Assembly (NCBI GenBank): GCA_904373265.1
Contig: CAJFEE010000028.1
Span: 1-56,817 of the forward strand
Reading direction: 5' to 3'
Source: Candidatus Harrysmithiimonas galli
GTDB lineage: Bacteria; Bacillota; Bacilli; CAJFEE01
DNA length: 56,817 nt
Shown here: one piece after another, positions 36,250 to 46,140 of the stretch
Position numbering within the stretch: position 1 is the first letter of the stretch
Layout: every line of letters begins with the position of its first letter
Translations under genes and position numbers: made by a program
Notes under the pieces: model-generated
Database searches by the model: none
Told to the model about the DNA's origin: nothing
The model's input: the letters and a program-made list of their open reading frames with translations, nothing else

Positions 36250-37389
36250 CTAGTTTAAAACATTTGCAGAAATAACCATTTTTTGAACCTCACTTGTACC
36301 TTCATAAATCTCAGTTATTTTTGCATCCCGCATCATTCGTTCTACAGAATAATCTCGTGTATAACCGTAACCGCCATGTAACTGAACAGCTTTGGTTGTA
36401 ACCTCCATAGCAACCTCCGCTGCAAAAAGCTTTGCCATCGCAGCTTCTTTTCCAAACGGTTTCTTGGCATCTTTATAGCAAGCTGCTTTATAGACAAGCA
36501 TTCGTGCAGCTTCAATTTTTGTGCACATATCTGCAATTTCAAATTGTGTAATTTGAAATTTACTGAGCGAACGACCAAATTGCTTTCTTTCTTTTACATA
36601 TTTAATCGTTTCATCTAATGCACCTTGTGCAATCCCGAGTGCTTGAGCGGCAATTCCAATCCGACCACCATCCAATGTATTCATCGCAACTTTAAAACCT
36701 TTTCCTTCTTTACTCAAAAGATTTTCCTTTGGCACACGACAATTTTCAAAAATCAGCTCACAGGTTGAAGAACCACGAATCCCCATTTTCAATTCTTTTT
36801 TACCAACCCGAAATCCTGGAGAATCCTTTTCAACAATAAAAGCAGAAATTCCTCTCGTTCCCTTCGATTTATCTGTCATCGCCATTACAATATAAATATC
36901 TGCATAACCTGCATTGGTAATAAATATTTTACTTCCGTTCAAAATATAATGATCGCCATCCAACACCGCTTTTGTTTGCTGACCAGCAGCATCTGTTCCA
37001 GCATTAGGCTCTGTTAAAGCAAATGCCCCTAATAGCTTACCTTCAGCCAACGGTTTTAAATATTTCTCTTTTTGTTCTGGTGTACCAAATTCTAAAATTG
37101 GATGTGCCCCTAATGATGTATGTGCTGAAACAATAACACCAGTTGTCGCACACGCAGCAGACAATTCCTCTATTGCCATAATATAAGCCAATGTATCAGC
37201 ACCTTGTCCTCCAAATTGCTTTGGGAACGGGATTCCCATAAATCCATACTTTTGTAATTTCTTAACGGATTCAATTGGAAACTTTTCCTCCTCATCCACT
37301 TCTTGTGCAAACGGCTTCACTTCTCTTTCTGCAAACTCTTTGTACAAGGTTCTCAACATTTCATGCTCCTGACTTAAAAAAAAGTCCAT
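36250..37389 (-). CDS. Acyl-CoA dehydrogenase (short-chain / butyryl-CoA type)
   Basis: A flavin enzyme that oxidises or, in fermenters, reduces short acyl-CoA esters with EtfAB. The 379-residue protein has the N-terminal helical domain, GAFALTEPNAGTDAAGQQTK, SKIFITNAGYADIYIVMAMT, the RGSSTCELIFENCRVPKENL strand, and the C-terminal QLHGGYGYTRDYSVERMMRD followed by ITEIYEGTSEVQ, with the catalytic Glu at about 363. The Etf genes behind it and the anaerobic setting favour butyryl-CoA dehydrogenase, but thiolase and crotonase genes are not in the window. A Rex-like operator lies upstream. Confidence 0.93.
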   Translation of the reverse strand: MDFFLSQEHEMLRTLYKEFAEREVKPFAQEVDEEEKFPIESVKKLQKYGFMGIPFPKQFGGQGADTLAYIMAIEELSAACATTGVIVSAHTSLGAHPILEFGTPEQKEKYLKPLAEGKLLGAFALTEPNAGTDAAGQQTKAVLDGDHYILNGSKIFITNAGYADIYIVMAMTDKSKGTRGISAFIVEKDSPGFRVGKKELKMGIRGSSTCELIFENCRVPKENLLSKEGKGFKVAMNTLDGGRIGIAAQALGIAQGALDETIKYVKERKQFGRSLSKFQITQFEIADMCTKIEAARMLVYKAACYKDAKKPFGKEAAMAKLFAAEVAMEVTTKAVQLHGGYGYTRDYSVERMMRDAKITEIYEGTSEVQKMVISANVLN

Positions 37390-37521
37390 TCTTTTTCCCC
37401 CTATCTTTCTCCCTCAAGTCCTTCATCTTCTGCAAAATGATGATACAGAACTGAAAAACAAGGATCATAAACTCAATCTTCTGGATATTTTAGTAGATGT
37501 TTTAATCTTAAATAAAAAAAT

Positions 37522-37539
37522 TCGTGATTTTTTTCACAA
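37522..37539. promoter_or_regulatory. Rex-like operator upstream of acd-etfBA
   Basis: TCGTGATTTTTTTCACAA fits the redox repressor Rex consensus TTGTGAA-N4-TTCACAA at 12 of 14 fixed positions; the right half TTCACAA is perfect. It lies about 135 bp before the acd start. Rex senses NADH/NAD+ and is known to control butyryl-CoA genes in clostridia. Read from sequence only. Confidence 0.6.
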
Positions 37540-37688
37540 ACTTAATTAAAAAAAATTTACCACTAGATCCAAAAAATGTTATTTGTATTATCTGATATTC
37601 AGCGGTAAATTTCAATGTAAATTTATTGACAGTTTTTTTGAAAAAAACATCTGGTTCTCTATTTTTCTCAGCTATTCACTTTATAACT

Positions 37689-39884
37689 TTATGAAAAAAA
37701 ATGTTTAATTTTTTTGAATACAGAAGGGTGATCCTTGACAACTGGTATACTTCTCTCAGGCTGTCTAAGTGTAGCGCTTTCGTTTAAGGGAAGTCCACCC
37801 TGCTTTATACTTTGCTTATCAGCACTATTTTTATAGGCCAACTCATAAAAATACATTTGTGAATCCAAACATTCTTCGCCTTCTGAAAATTCTACTCGAC
37901 GATAAGTTCCAGCACTGGTTTGAATCCGACACTTCATATTGTCTGACCACATAATCCGAAAACGTTCAATTAAATCTTGCTTAATTTCTTCATCATATAT
38001 TGGTGCTGCCACTTCTACACGTTTTTCTGTGTTCCTTGTCATAAGATCGGCAGAAGAAATATAAATTTTACATTCCTCATCCGGACCGAAAATAAAAATT
38101 CGAGAATGCTCCAAAAATCTCCCAATAATACTTTTAACTTGAATTCGTTGTGTTGCACCTTGAATGCCAGAAACAAGACAACAAATGCCACGAATAATCA
38201 TCTCAATTTTCACACCGCTTTGCGCAGCTGAAATCAATTTATCGATCAAATTTTTGTCACTCAATGAGTTCATCTTTAACCGAATATACCCCTCTTTTCC
38301 ATCTATAACCCTAGCGATCTGTTCATCAATTAAGTCAATAATTCCCTGTTTTAAAGTTGTTGGTGCTACAAGCAAATCTGTCGTTCCCTGTACAACCTCT
38401 CCCATTTGTAAACTAACAAATACTTGAGATGCATCCAATCCAATTGCCTGATTCGCTGTAATCAAAGAAACATCTGTATAAAAACGTGTTGTAATTTCAT
38501 TGTAATTCCCTGTTCCAATTTGCGTAATATATTTGACACCCGCATCCGTCTTTCGCGTAATGAGCAACAATTTTGAATGAACCTTATATGAATCCAGCCC
38601 ATAGATTACCGTACAACCGGCCTCCTCTAAACGTACTGACCAATCAATATTATTTTCTTCATCAAATCTGGCACGCAGCTCAACAACAACAACAACATGC
38701 TTTCCATTCTCTGCCGCATGAATCAATGCAGATATAATTTTACTATCTTTAGATACACGATAAAGTGTAATCTTAATTGAAACAACCTCTAGATCAAATG
38801 CCGCTTCAGTCAACATTCTTGTAAATGAATCAATACTTTCAAATGGATAAAAAAGCATAACATCTTTTTGCTCAATTTGCTGCATAACTGGAATATTCTG
38901 TGCAATCTTCGGTGTTTGCTGCGGAACCAGCTCCTTATAGAACCATTCAGAAACCCGATCTTTCACAATCCCTTTTTCTAGCTGAGAAACAAAGGAGAAA
39001 TCAAGTGGTGTCGATTCAATAAACACTTGAGCTGGTTTTAATTCAAGCGCATGACATAAATACTCTTTCATTCCTGGATTAATTGACTCTTGAATCTGTA
39101 AACGAACCGGTGCCAAACGCTTACGTTTTTTCAACAGTGTGGACATAATCTTTCGGTAATCAAGCTCCTCGTCATAAATCGCCGCATCCAAATCAATATC
39201 TGCGTTCCTTGTAATACGAAAAATGGTTTTATCAATAATACGGTATTGTGAGAAAATATCTGTAATAAATAAAGCAATCAATTCCTCAACAAGTATAAAA
39301 GCCGAACGATTTTTCAAAAAAACAACCCGTTCAAAATGCCCACCTGTTGCCGGAACTACGCCAATTTTCACAGAGTCTTTTTTGGTGCGGATTTGTACTG
39401 CCACATAAATTTCTTTATTGTTAAAAAAAGGAAAAGGTTGCTTCTTATCAATAACTTGCGGGGAAAGCAGCGGATATACCTCTTGTTTAAAATATTGTTT
39501 CAATTCATCAAACTCATCTTGTGTTAAATTTTTATAGTTCAAATGTGTTAAACCTTTTTCCTGAAATTCTCGCTTCAAATTTTCATACACTGCATCTTTC
39601 TCTGGCATCAGTGTTGCTGTTTTGGAAAAAATTAATTCTAGTTGGCTCTTAGGAGATAGCCTCCATTTTGTATCTTTTTTCTGATTTTTTAAAATCATTT
39701 GATCATAGAGTGATCCAACCCGAACCATATAAAATTCATCTAAATTGCTACAAAAAATTGAAACAAATTTTAACCGTTCAAATAATGGAACATTCATGTC
39801 CCTTGCCTCATCCAATACACGCTCATTGAATTTCAACCAACTCATTTCACGATTGTCATATAAATTTAAGGTTAAAGTCTCCAT
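37689..39884 (-). CDS. ppk1: Polyphosphate kinase 1
   Basis: PPK1 polymerises the gamma-phosphate of ATP into polyphosphate. The 731-residue protein shows the N domain (NREMSWLKFNERVLDEARD, FCSNLDEFYMVRVGSL), the head domain, and two PLD-like C domains. The autophosphorylated His is in DSYKVHSKLLLITRK (His436) and the second His in GRFLEHSRIFIFG (His593), nearly the same numbers as in E. coli (435/592). Other marks are VVVELRARFDEENNIDW and QIGTGNYNEITTRFYTD. The last 40 residues are non-conserved and basic. It lies 22 bp after ppx, so synthesis and breakdown of polyphosphate are in one operon. Confidence 0.97.
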   Translation of the reverse strand: METLTLNLYDNREMSWLKFNERVLDEARDMNVPLFERLKFVSIFCSNLDEFYMVRVGSLYDQMILKNQKKDTKWRLSPKSQLELIFSKTATLMPEKDAVYENLKREFQEKGLTHLNYKNLTQDEFDELKQYFKQEVYPLLSPQVIDKKQPFPFFNNKEIYVAVQIRTKKDSVKIGVVPATGGHFERVVFLKNRSAFILVEELIALFITDIFSQYRIIDKTIFRITRNADIDLDAAIYDEELDYRKIMSTLLKKRKRLAPVRLQIQESINPGMKEYLCHALELKPAQVFIESTPLDFSFVSQLEKGIVKDRVSEWFYKELVPQQTPKIAQNIPVMQQIEQKDVMLFYPFESIDSFTRMLTEAAFDLEVVSIKITLYRVSKDSKIISALIHAAENGKHVVVVVELRARFDEENNIDWSVRLEEAGCTVIYGLDSYKVHSKLLLITRKTDAGVKYITQIGTGNYNEITTRFYTDVSLITANQAIGLDASQVFVSLQMGEVVQGTTDLLVAPTTLKQGIIDLIDEQIARVIDGKEGYIRLKMNSLSDKNLIDKLISAAQSGVKIEMIIRGICCLVSGIQGATQRIQVKSIIGRFLEHSRIFIFGPDEECKIYISSADLMTRNTEKRVEVAAPIYDEEIKQDLIERFRIMWSDNMKCRIQTSAGTYRRVEFSEGEECLDSQMYFYELAYKNSADKQSIKQGGLPLNESATLRQPERSIPVVKDHPSVFKKIKHFFS

Positions 39885-39906
39885 ATTCCTTACTCCTCCT
39901 ATCCTT

Positions 39907-40827
39907 TTATTTATTCAATAACCCTTGATTTTCCAATATTCTAATTAAATAACCTTCTCGCACACCGCTTTTTATAACCACAACCTCTTTCACACCAGCA
40001 AACCGTGCAATCGTATCCATCACAAGCATACCTGGAATAATCGTATGTGCACGTGCAGGGACAAATTGATTCATGAAACGAATCCCTTCCATTTTCAGAT
40101 CCATTAATGTTTCGCACATCGTCAAGATATCCTTCACTTCAATTGAATATCCTTCTAGTCTTTCTTTTCTTGACAGCATCCCTCGATGGAGCTTTCCAAG
40201 TGCCCTTGCACTGCCACCCATAATATATAGACGCGTAAAACCGCAAGTTTTAATAAATGGATATGCCTGCAACTGTTCTGTCACAAATTTGACAATCTGT
40301 GCCCGTTCTTTTTCTGTCGGAAGCATACCATGAATAAATTGCTTGTACATAGCCAAGCTGCCAATGGGCAAACTGACAGCATCTTTTAACACTTGATCTT
40401 TAAAAGTAAAAATTTGACCACTGCCACCTCCAATATCACAACCGATACCCTTCTCAAGATTTCTTGTATAAGTCAGTCCAACAAAATCATAATAAGCTTC
40501 ACGTTGTCCAGTCAAATACTCAATACAAAAACCCGTCCGCCGTTGGATTTCCAATAAAACACTTTGAATATTTTTTAAACTGCGTAAAGACGCTGTGGCA
40601 AAACAATAATAAAAATCACAGCGATGCTCATTCAGTTTCTTTTTCATTTCTTCTAAAACACTAACAATCGTATCCATTCCTTGCAAACTTAAACAGCCAT
40701 CCTGTACATAATTAATAATACCTGAATAATAACGCAGACCGTCAATATCCTTATACTGACCATTCACAATTTCAAAGATAACCAACCGAAATGTATTGGA
40801 ACCCATGTCAATAATCCCTATTTTCAT
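39907..40827 (-). CDS. ppx: Ppx/GppA family exopolyphosphatase
   Basis: An actin-fold phosphatase that removes terminal phosphate from polyphosphate or converts pppGpp to ppGpp. Only the two N-terminal ASKHA lobes are present (306 residues, the short form): IGIIDMGSNTFRLVIFEI (phosphate 1), ATASLRSLKNIQSVLLEIQ, GCDIGGGSGQIFTFKD (phosphate 2) and VIIPGMLVMDTIARFAG-like sequence near the end. The C-terminal HD-like domain of long forms is absent. It is first in the ppx-ppk1 operon. Specificity cannot be decided by eye. Confidence 0.92.
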   Translation of the reverse strand: MKIGIIDMGSNTFRLVIFEIVNGQYKDIDGLRYYSGIINYVQDGCLSLQGMDTIVSVLEEMKKKLNEHRCDFYYCFATASLRSLKNIQSVLLEIQRRTGFCIEYLTGQREAYYDFVGLTYTRNLEKGIGCDIGGGSGQIFTFKDQVLKDAVSLPIGSLAMYKQFIHGMLPTEKERAQIVKFVTEQLQAYPFIKTCGFTRLYIMGGSARALGKLHRGMLSRKERLEGYSIEVKDILTMCETLMDLKMEGIRFMNQFVPARAHTIIPGMLVMDTIARFAGVKEVVVIKSGVREGYLIRILENQGLLNK

Positions 40828-41005
40828 ATATGCACCATACCTTTTCCCAAGAACTTAATCCTATTTTCATCTATTGAGACAGCTTCCATCATTTGCCATA
40901 TCATATTTCTAAAATTTGATTGCTGATTCTTTTTCATTATATCATTTCCTAAAAGTCTTCACTGTAAAAATTTGATAAAAATGCTCTGTATTCTCTACCT
41001 TTAAA

Positions 41006-41254
41006 TTATATAGAGGCAATGGTGTATGCTTCAAACCGATATTTCTGTCCAGTTGGATTTTCCTTTTCTTTTGGTACCTCCTCACAAAACATATGTAGCG
41101 GCCGAACATAACAAGCGCAATCTCCATATAAAGCACGATATACAACCATCCATTCATCCGTTTCGGAATGTTTGGCCACTTCCTCAATTAAATAGTAATT
41201 TCCTTTAAAATGCCGAACCGTTTTTCCTTTCAATGACATAACTTTCTCTTTCAT
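41006..41254 (-). CDS. DUF1653 domain protein
   Basis: A small protein (82 residues) with the DUF1653 pattern: GKTVRHFKGNYYLIEEVAKH, MVVYRALYGDCACYVRPLHM, then a short acidic end. The fold is SH3-like; function unknown. Its ATG at 41254 overlaps the stop of the upstream gene (ATGA), and its GGAGG ribosome site lies within that gene, so the two are coupled. Confidence 0.85.
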   Translation of the reverse strand: MKEKVMSLKGKTVRHFKGNYYLIEEVAKHSETDEWMVVYRALYGDCACYVRPLHMFCEEVPKEKENPTGQKYRFEAYTIASI

Positions 41255-41928
41255 TGTTTACCTCCTACACTTTTTACATCTGATTGAAAAATTTTTCTCA
41301 CTCCTTGTATAAAAGCATCTGTAAAAGCTGCTGTTTTCAAATCAGAAACAGTAATGCTTTCGTTTTCTTTACAAACTGCACAATCCAAAGCCAAATCCAA
41401 AATAGCATCTACATGCAAAACAACGTCTACTTGAAAGCGCACTTCAAACAAAAATCCACTAACAAATAAAAGTTTCATAACAATTTGACTTTTTGGATCA
41501 AGAGAAAACCATCCCTTTCCATTTTCATCCACCATTTCTCTTTCCAAAAATAGATAAGCATCTTTTAAAGATAATGCCTCCATCTGTTTTGGAATAAAAA
41601 ATAAAGAAGCATTTCGAATCATTTGTGTTAAAATATGAGCAACTTCATCATGTTTTAATTTTCTTCTTCCTTTAAAACAGATAATTTTAAAATCTTTGGA
41701 ACGAATATCAAACAATTGAATTGGTTCTAGTTTTGTATCATAAGCAAAACGAATCGGCTCCCAGATTTTCTTGCTTTTTGTAAAGATAAAATAATAAAAA
41801 ATATCTTTCATTTTCTTCTCAAACATAGCTGTTTCTTGCACATTTTCCAAATCAAATTCAGTTTGTTCCAAAATATTTTTAATGATGATTTGATCTACAT
41901 CATTTAGCTCACTGTAAAACATCTCCAT
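41251..41928 (-). CDS. Hypothetical protein, 225 residues
   Basis: I do not recognise the family. It is soluble, with alternating helices and strands, beginning MEMFYSELNDVDQIIIKNIL. A region rich in aromatic residues follows (IFYYFIFTKSKKIWEPIRFA), then a basic patch (FKGRRKLKHDE), and later a beta-rich part (FLFEVRFQVDVVLHVDAILD). No catalytic motif, signal peptide or clear helix for membrane insertion is seen. It is coupled to the DUF1653 gene by a 4-bp overlap, which suggests related roles. Confidence 0.75.
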   Translation of the reverse strand: MEMFYSELNDVDQIIIKNILEQTEFDLENVQETAMFEKKMKDIFYYFIFTKSKKIWEPIRFAYDTKLEPIQLFDIRSKDFKIICFKGRRKLKHDEVAHILTQMIRNASLFFIPKQMEALSLKDAYLFLEREMVDENGKGWFSLDPKSQIVMKLLFVSGFLFEVRFQVDVVLHVDAILDLALDCAVCKENESITVSDLKTAAFTDAFIQGVRKIFQSDVKSVGGKQ

Positions 41929-43008
41929 ATTGTACGTCTCCTTTTCGCTATTTCACCATTTATATGTATTTTATCATATCTTATACGATTTAGCTGAATA
42001 CCTTTAAATATTTGATTAAATAATCAAAATAATAAAATTATAAGAATGATATCCGATTTTTGGGTATGTACATTACATCATCAGAAATTATCCATTTTCA
42101 TTCCAAACACTATACTTTGGTCTAAAATTAACTTGTAGCATTTAAGGATTATATTGATTGTTTAAGACATGAAAACGATAAATAAAAAACAATTGAAAAT
42201 AATAATGACTAAATAGCTTGCACCAAAGAATCCCATCGTTGTTTTTTATAAGATTGAGATTGCAATAAATAAACATAATTTAAATCAAATAACAGAATAA
42301 AAATAGTAGAAAATCTATCCTTATTGGCTGTGATTTCTTATCAAGTAGGAATAAAAGAAACACCAAAAAACCCATATACATACTACATTTTTTACAGGTC
42401 ATCGACCATTTCTTTTATGTTTATAAATCAGAAAAAAGTGGCTTGTGGTATCTAAATGATGTTCACATTCAGAGCGAGAGTACAAAAAGCTGCAAAAAAA
42501 GAAAGAGATGCGTATGTCAAAGTCCATTTCTCCACCTATTGTTATCTATACCATTTAGCAAATGGCTGCGTGATTTCCCCAACTATAAGGTTTATCTTGT
42601 TCTTGCTGATTTTACCAGATAGAAATACAATCCCTCTATCTAAAAATATGTTGTTCATGTCGTCCTTCTAAAATAAAAAAAGAGAGAAGTTATTGATAAA
42701 ATCAAATGAAGCCAAAAACAACTTCTTTACAAATGGATATAATAAGAAATTTACACAAACCGATCAATTGAACAAATCAGATATGAAACAAATACAAAGC
42801 AGCTACTTTTTCCCAAAAATCTTATCCCAATACCAAAACCTCTTAAAAATAAAGTTTCAAATCTCCAATCACATAGAACAAATATCAGGAAGCTCTTTTC
42901 TGACATACTACACGCCCAACCGATTGAAAAAAACTTTTCATTATACTTTAACCATCATGATTTCCTATACATCTCTATACTTTACCAACAAAATTTAACC
43001 ATGAACTA
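41929..43008. other. 1.1-kb intergenic region with coding remnants
   Basis: No intact gene of normal length. The stretch 42280-42660 has unusual coding-like character on both strands (see the entry 42542-42658 and findings). The frame 42693-42998 on the plus strand (TTG start) is open for 101 codons but resembles nothing known. Confidence 0.4.
42542..42658 (-). CDS. Possible small protein or gene remnant, 38 residues
   Basis: ATG 42658 is preceded by AGAAGGACGAC. The peptide begins MNNIFLDRGIVFLSGKISKN and ends EITQPFAKWYR. Beyond the stop the same frame continues with two stops and then a hydrophobic segment (LTYASLSFFAAFCTLALNVN), so it may be the head of a decayed membrane protein rather than a true small gene. 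Unrecognised. Confidence 0.3.
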   Translation of the reverse strand: MNNIFLDRGIVFLSGKISKNKINLIVGEITQPFAKWYR

Positions 43009-43042
43009 TAAAAAAGCACCTTTCTCAATTTGAGAAAAGTGC
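43009..43042 (-). terminator. Terminator of the cstA gene
   Basis: Minus strand: GCAC-TTTTCTCAA / TTGAGAAAG-GTGC (plus 43016-43042), followed by TTTTTT (plus 43010-43015). Confidence 0.85.
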
Positions 43043-43068
43043 CAATGGATATTCCAACAACTTACCAA

Positions 43069-44529
43069 TTATTCAAATCCCTTTTGTCGTGTCAGATCGT
43101 TATCAAAACGCAATTTTGTGCGATAATACCAACCAATAATCATTGCAATAGAAAGAATTGCTCCTAAACCGTATGCCATCGACCAACTTAAATTGAAACC
43201 AATTTTTGCATTTAAAATAAATGTCGTACATACATATAAATAGAAAATCCCCGGAAGCAAAGTAATAAAATAATTTCTTCCATAGCGATATAACCAGGCA
43301 GAAATGGTAAACAAAGTAATTGCAGCAACCGTTTGATTTGCCCACGAGAAATATCTCCATAAAATATCAAAGTCAATGAAGAAAATGAGTAAAAATGCAA
43401 CAAAGAATGATGGAATGGCAATCACAAAGCGGTTTACCAATTTAGACTGCGGCAAATTAAAATACTCAGCCAACATTAAACGCAAAGACCGCAACGCCGT
43501 ATCACCAGATGTAATCGGCAAAACAATAATACCTAAAATGGCAAAAAGACCAAATATTGTACCTAAAGCTTCTGTTGCAGCCATACTTACCACAACTGCA
43601 GGCGCAGCACCTAACTCAAGCATCTCCGTATTGGCTAAACCATGATAAATATACATGCCGCCCAATGCCCAAATCATAGCAATGAAACCTTCTACAACCA
43701 TCATACCATAAAAAACTGGACGTGCATCTTTTTCATTTTTTAATGTCTTAGCAATTAATGGAGTTTGTGTTGCATGAAAACCAGATAGCAAACCACACGC
43801 AACTGTTGTAAAAAAAATCGGGAACAAAGGCAACGCATCGTTTGGATGTGTATTCCAGTTGGTAAAATTAAAATTTTCCAATGACCAAGTTTTCTCCTGA
43901 AACAACAAGCCAAAGAAAATCCCAATACAGCTAATAATTAAGATTGCACCAAAAATGGGATAAATTCGACCAATCACTTTATCGATTGGCAACATTGTTG
44001 CAACAAAATAATAAACAAAAATACATAAAACAATAATGGTCAACACATACCCTGGTGAATCACCAAAATAATTATTTTTAATTAAACTAGCTGGTGTCTG
44101 TACAAAAACCACACCTACCAACATTAAGAGTATTGCTGTAAATAAATTAATGACATGAATCATTGGTTTTCCCAAATACATCTGAGATAACTTCGGCACG
44201 TTAGCCCCTTTATTTCGCACCGACATCGTTCCAAAAATAAGGTCATGCACGGCACCAGCAAAAATATTCCCAATCGGAATAATCAAAAATGCAATTGGAC
44301 CAAATAGTGCTCCCTGAATTGCACCAAAAATCGGTCCTGTGCCAGAAATATTTAATAAATGAATCATCATATTTCTTGCACTTGACATCGGCAAATAGTC
44401 AACATCATCACGCATCGTGTTTGCTGGCACTTCCTTTGTATCTTTCAGTCCGACAACTTTCGTTACATATTTACCATATGTAAAATATCCCACAATCAAA
44501 ATTGTACAACCGATAAAAAAAGTAACCAT
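43069..44529 (-). CDS. cstA: Carbon starvation protein CstA-type permease
   Basis: CstA-family proteins import peptides or pyruvate. The 486-residue product has about 13 helices and the family blocks MSSARNMMIHLLNISGTGPI, FGAIQGALFGPIAFLIIPIG, GTMSVRNKGANVP, HATQTPLIAKTLKNEKDARP and ILPITSGDTALRSLRLMLAE-like sequence. It is the short form, lacking the long C-terminal part of E. coli CstA. ATG 44529 is chosen, with GAGGGAAA upstream; the longer frame to 44574 adds 15 basic residues without a clear signal. It is a lone gene with its own terminator. Substrate is uncertain. Confidence 0.92.
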   Translation of the reverse strand: MVTFFIGCTILIVGYFTYGKYVTKVVGLKDTKEVPANTMRDDVDYLPMSSARNMMIHLLNISGTGPIFGAIQGALFGPIAFLIIPIGNIFAGAVHDLIFGTMSVRNKGANVPKLSQMYLGKPMIHVINLFTAILLMLVGVVFVQTPASLIKNNYFGDSPGYVLTIIVLCIFVYYFVATMLPIDKVIGRIYPIFGAILIISCIGIFFGLLFQEKTWSLENFNFTNWNTHPNDALPLFPIFFTTVACGLLSGFHATQTPLIAKTLKNEKDARPVFYGMMVVEGFIAMIWALGGMYIYHGLANTEMLELGAAPAVVVSMAATEALGTIFGLFAILGIIVLPITSGDTALRSLRLMLAEYFNLPQSKLVNRFVIAIPSFFVAFLLIFFIDFDILWRYFSWANQTVAAITLFTISAWLYRYGRNYFITLLPGIFYLYVCTTFILNAKIGFNLSWSMAYGLGAILSIAMIIGWYYRTKLRFDNDLTRQKGFE

Positions 44530-44765
44530 CTGTTCTTTCCCTCTTTTCAATTTTGAAAAATGCGATTTAGACATCTCTCAAACACAAATATATCAACAAA
44601 AATCCTAAAACCACTTACCATTCTAATATCATTTAATGTTTATCATTATATAATTCCTTTTTTTAAAATTTTTTACATAAAATTTACATTCAAGAAAAAT
44701 TCCTTTACAATTTGTTCATATATTACATGAATATATTGTTATTTTATGATTAAATAATTAAATAT

Positions 44766-45485
44766 TTATTTTGAAAATCTTCTTTTTCTTTTTTTCGGAT
44801 TATAGCGGCATTGATGTTGACAAAATGAACATTGTAATGATCGATTTGAAACAGATGAAAAACGCTCTGGATACTTATAATATTGGTATTCCCATTGAAT
44901 AAAAATTATGATGGAAACCAAAAGTAAACTCCATGTCCAGAAATTCGGTACCAAAATAAACGGCGTAAAATACATCCAATGTCCCCAATTATAAATTCTA
45001 CATTCATTACAACATTTGTTTTTTAAAATAATAGAATGAAATGGGCACCATAAATTAACACAAACCATATCTGCAAGATAATAAAATAAAAATAATAAAT
45101 ATACATATCCTTCATTTAAATCAAGCAAAAAATACAACAAAAAAAGAAATGCATTTAAACCGATCCAAAACAGGAAAGATCTTTTTGCTCCTTGACTATT
45201 TTTTTGAATCGCTTTTTCCAGCAACTCTGGCTTATAATTTTCTACCAAACGAAAATGTTTTTGTAGATGTTTACCACAGTAACTTTCCTGATTCATTCTT
45301 GAAAACAAAACAGGCAGCATCTCTAGTAATAAATATAACCAAAATAAATGATACACACTAATTCCCATAATAATTTTAATATTCAAAAATTTATCAATCA
45401 AATTTACATCCACAATCCAAAGGAACAATGCACTACAAAATAAAAAAAGCCGAAACAACATTTTCCTCCATGTCTTTTTTCCCAA
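44766..45485 (-). CDS. Uncharacterised cysteine-rich integral membrane protein
   Basis: A 239-residue protein with about five hydrophobic segments. Its second half has conserved-looking Cys/Trp motifs: NLWCPFHSIILKNKCCNECR, IYNWGHWMYFTPFILVPNF, then PERFSSVSNRSLQCSFCQHQ and a basic tail PKKRKRRFSK. The paired cysteines suggest metal binding at the membrane face. I believe similar proteins occur as hypotheticals in other Bacillota, but I know no function. The start TTG 45485 has a strong GGAGGTG 6 bp upstream; the longer TTG at 45548 has none. It appears to be monocistronic. Confidence 0.75.
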   Translation of the reverse strand: MGKKTWRKMLFRLFLFCSALFLWIVDVNLIDKFLNIKIIMGISVYHLFWLYLLLEMLPVLFSRMNQESYCGKHLQKHFRLVENYKPELLEKAIQKNSQGAKRSFLFWIGLNAFLFLLYFLLDLNEGYVYLLFLFYYLADMVCVNLWCPFHSIILKNKCCNECRIYNWGHWMYFTPFILVPNFWTWSLLLVSIIIFIQWEYQYYKYPERFSSVSNRSLQCSFCQHQCRYNPKKRKRRFSK

Positions 45486-46075
45486 ACATAACACCTCCAA
45501 GCTCCCTTTTAAAATAGAAAATAAAATATATTTTTGAAAAAAATCCAAATTTTATTTATCACTTTAATAAGATATACAATATTTATATAAAAATTATAAC
45601 TAATAAAATATTTTATAACATTATTTTTTTATAAAAAACTGTTAACTATCTCCTAAAAACAGGTCATCTATCCCTTTTATCCTTACACCATAACTTTTTA
45701 AACCCTCAAATATACATTTTTTATCATGAAGTGAAAGCAGCAAATGATAAGTTGTGATCTGCTTTTTCCTTGTTACCCAAAAAACTGTTTTCCCCTTTTA
45801 TTCTCCTTTAAATCACCAATTTTTTCAAATATTTATATGACAAATCCATATTGGTCATGCAGTATATGGTTTTACAGATCATATTCCGGCCCATCATTTT
45901 AACTCAAATGACATGCTATAGAAGAACAAAAAGCAAAAATGACTGGTCATATTTAACAAGTTTTCCTTAAACATCCACGTATCCACTCAGTTTCCCTATC
46001 TTATTTGTCAAAGTATACTTTAGAAAACAAAGATCAAAACAACGCTTATAAAGAATCCTTCATTTTAATAATTTC
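45486..46075. other. Spacer with a minus-strand coding remnant
   Basis: On the minus strand 45642-45797 is open for 51 codons without a start codon, ending ...GLKSYGVRIKGIDDLFLGDS. That is long for this base composition and may be the tail of a lost gene. Otherwise nothing. Confidence 0.35.
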
Positions 46076-46104
46076 TTGATATGATGGTCTATTTATGTTA
46101 TAAA
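46076..46104 (+). promoter_or_regulatory. Sigma-A promoter for gene 46141
   Basis: TTGATA (46076-46081), 17-bp spacer, TATAAA (46099-46104); about 30 bp before the start codon's ribosome site. Confidence 0.75.
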
Positions 46105-46140
46105 AGTTGGAAGACAGACTATATTCTTTAGGAGGATATT

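Noticed and set aside
42693-42998. Plus-strand frame of 101 codons from a TTG
   Set aside because: Only a modest ribosome site, skewed Ser/Asn/Lys/Tyr composition, no known motif, and the surrounding region is decayed. Kept as a remark under the intergenic entry, not as a gene.
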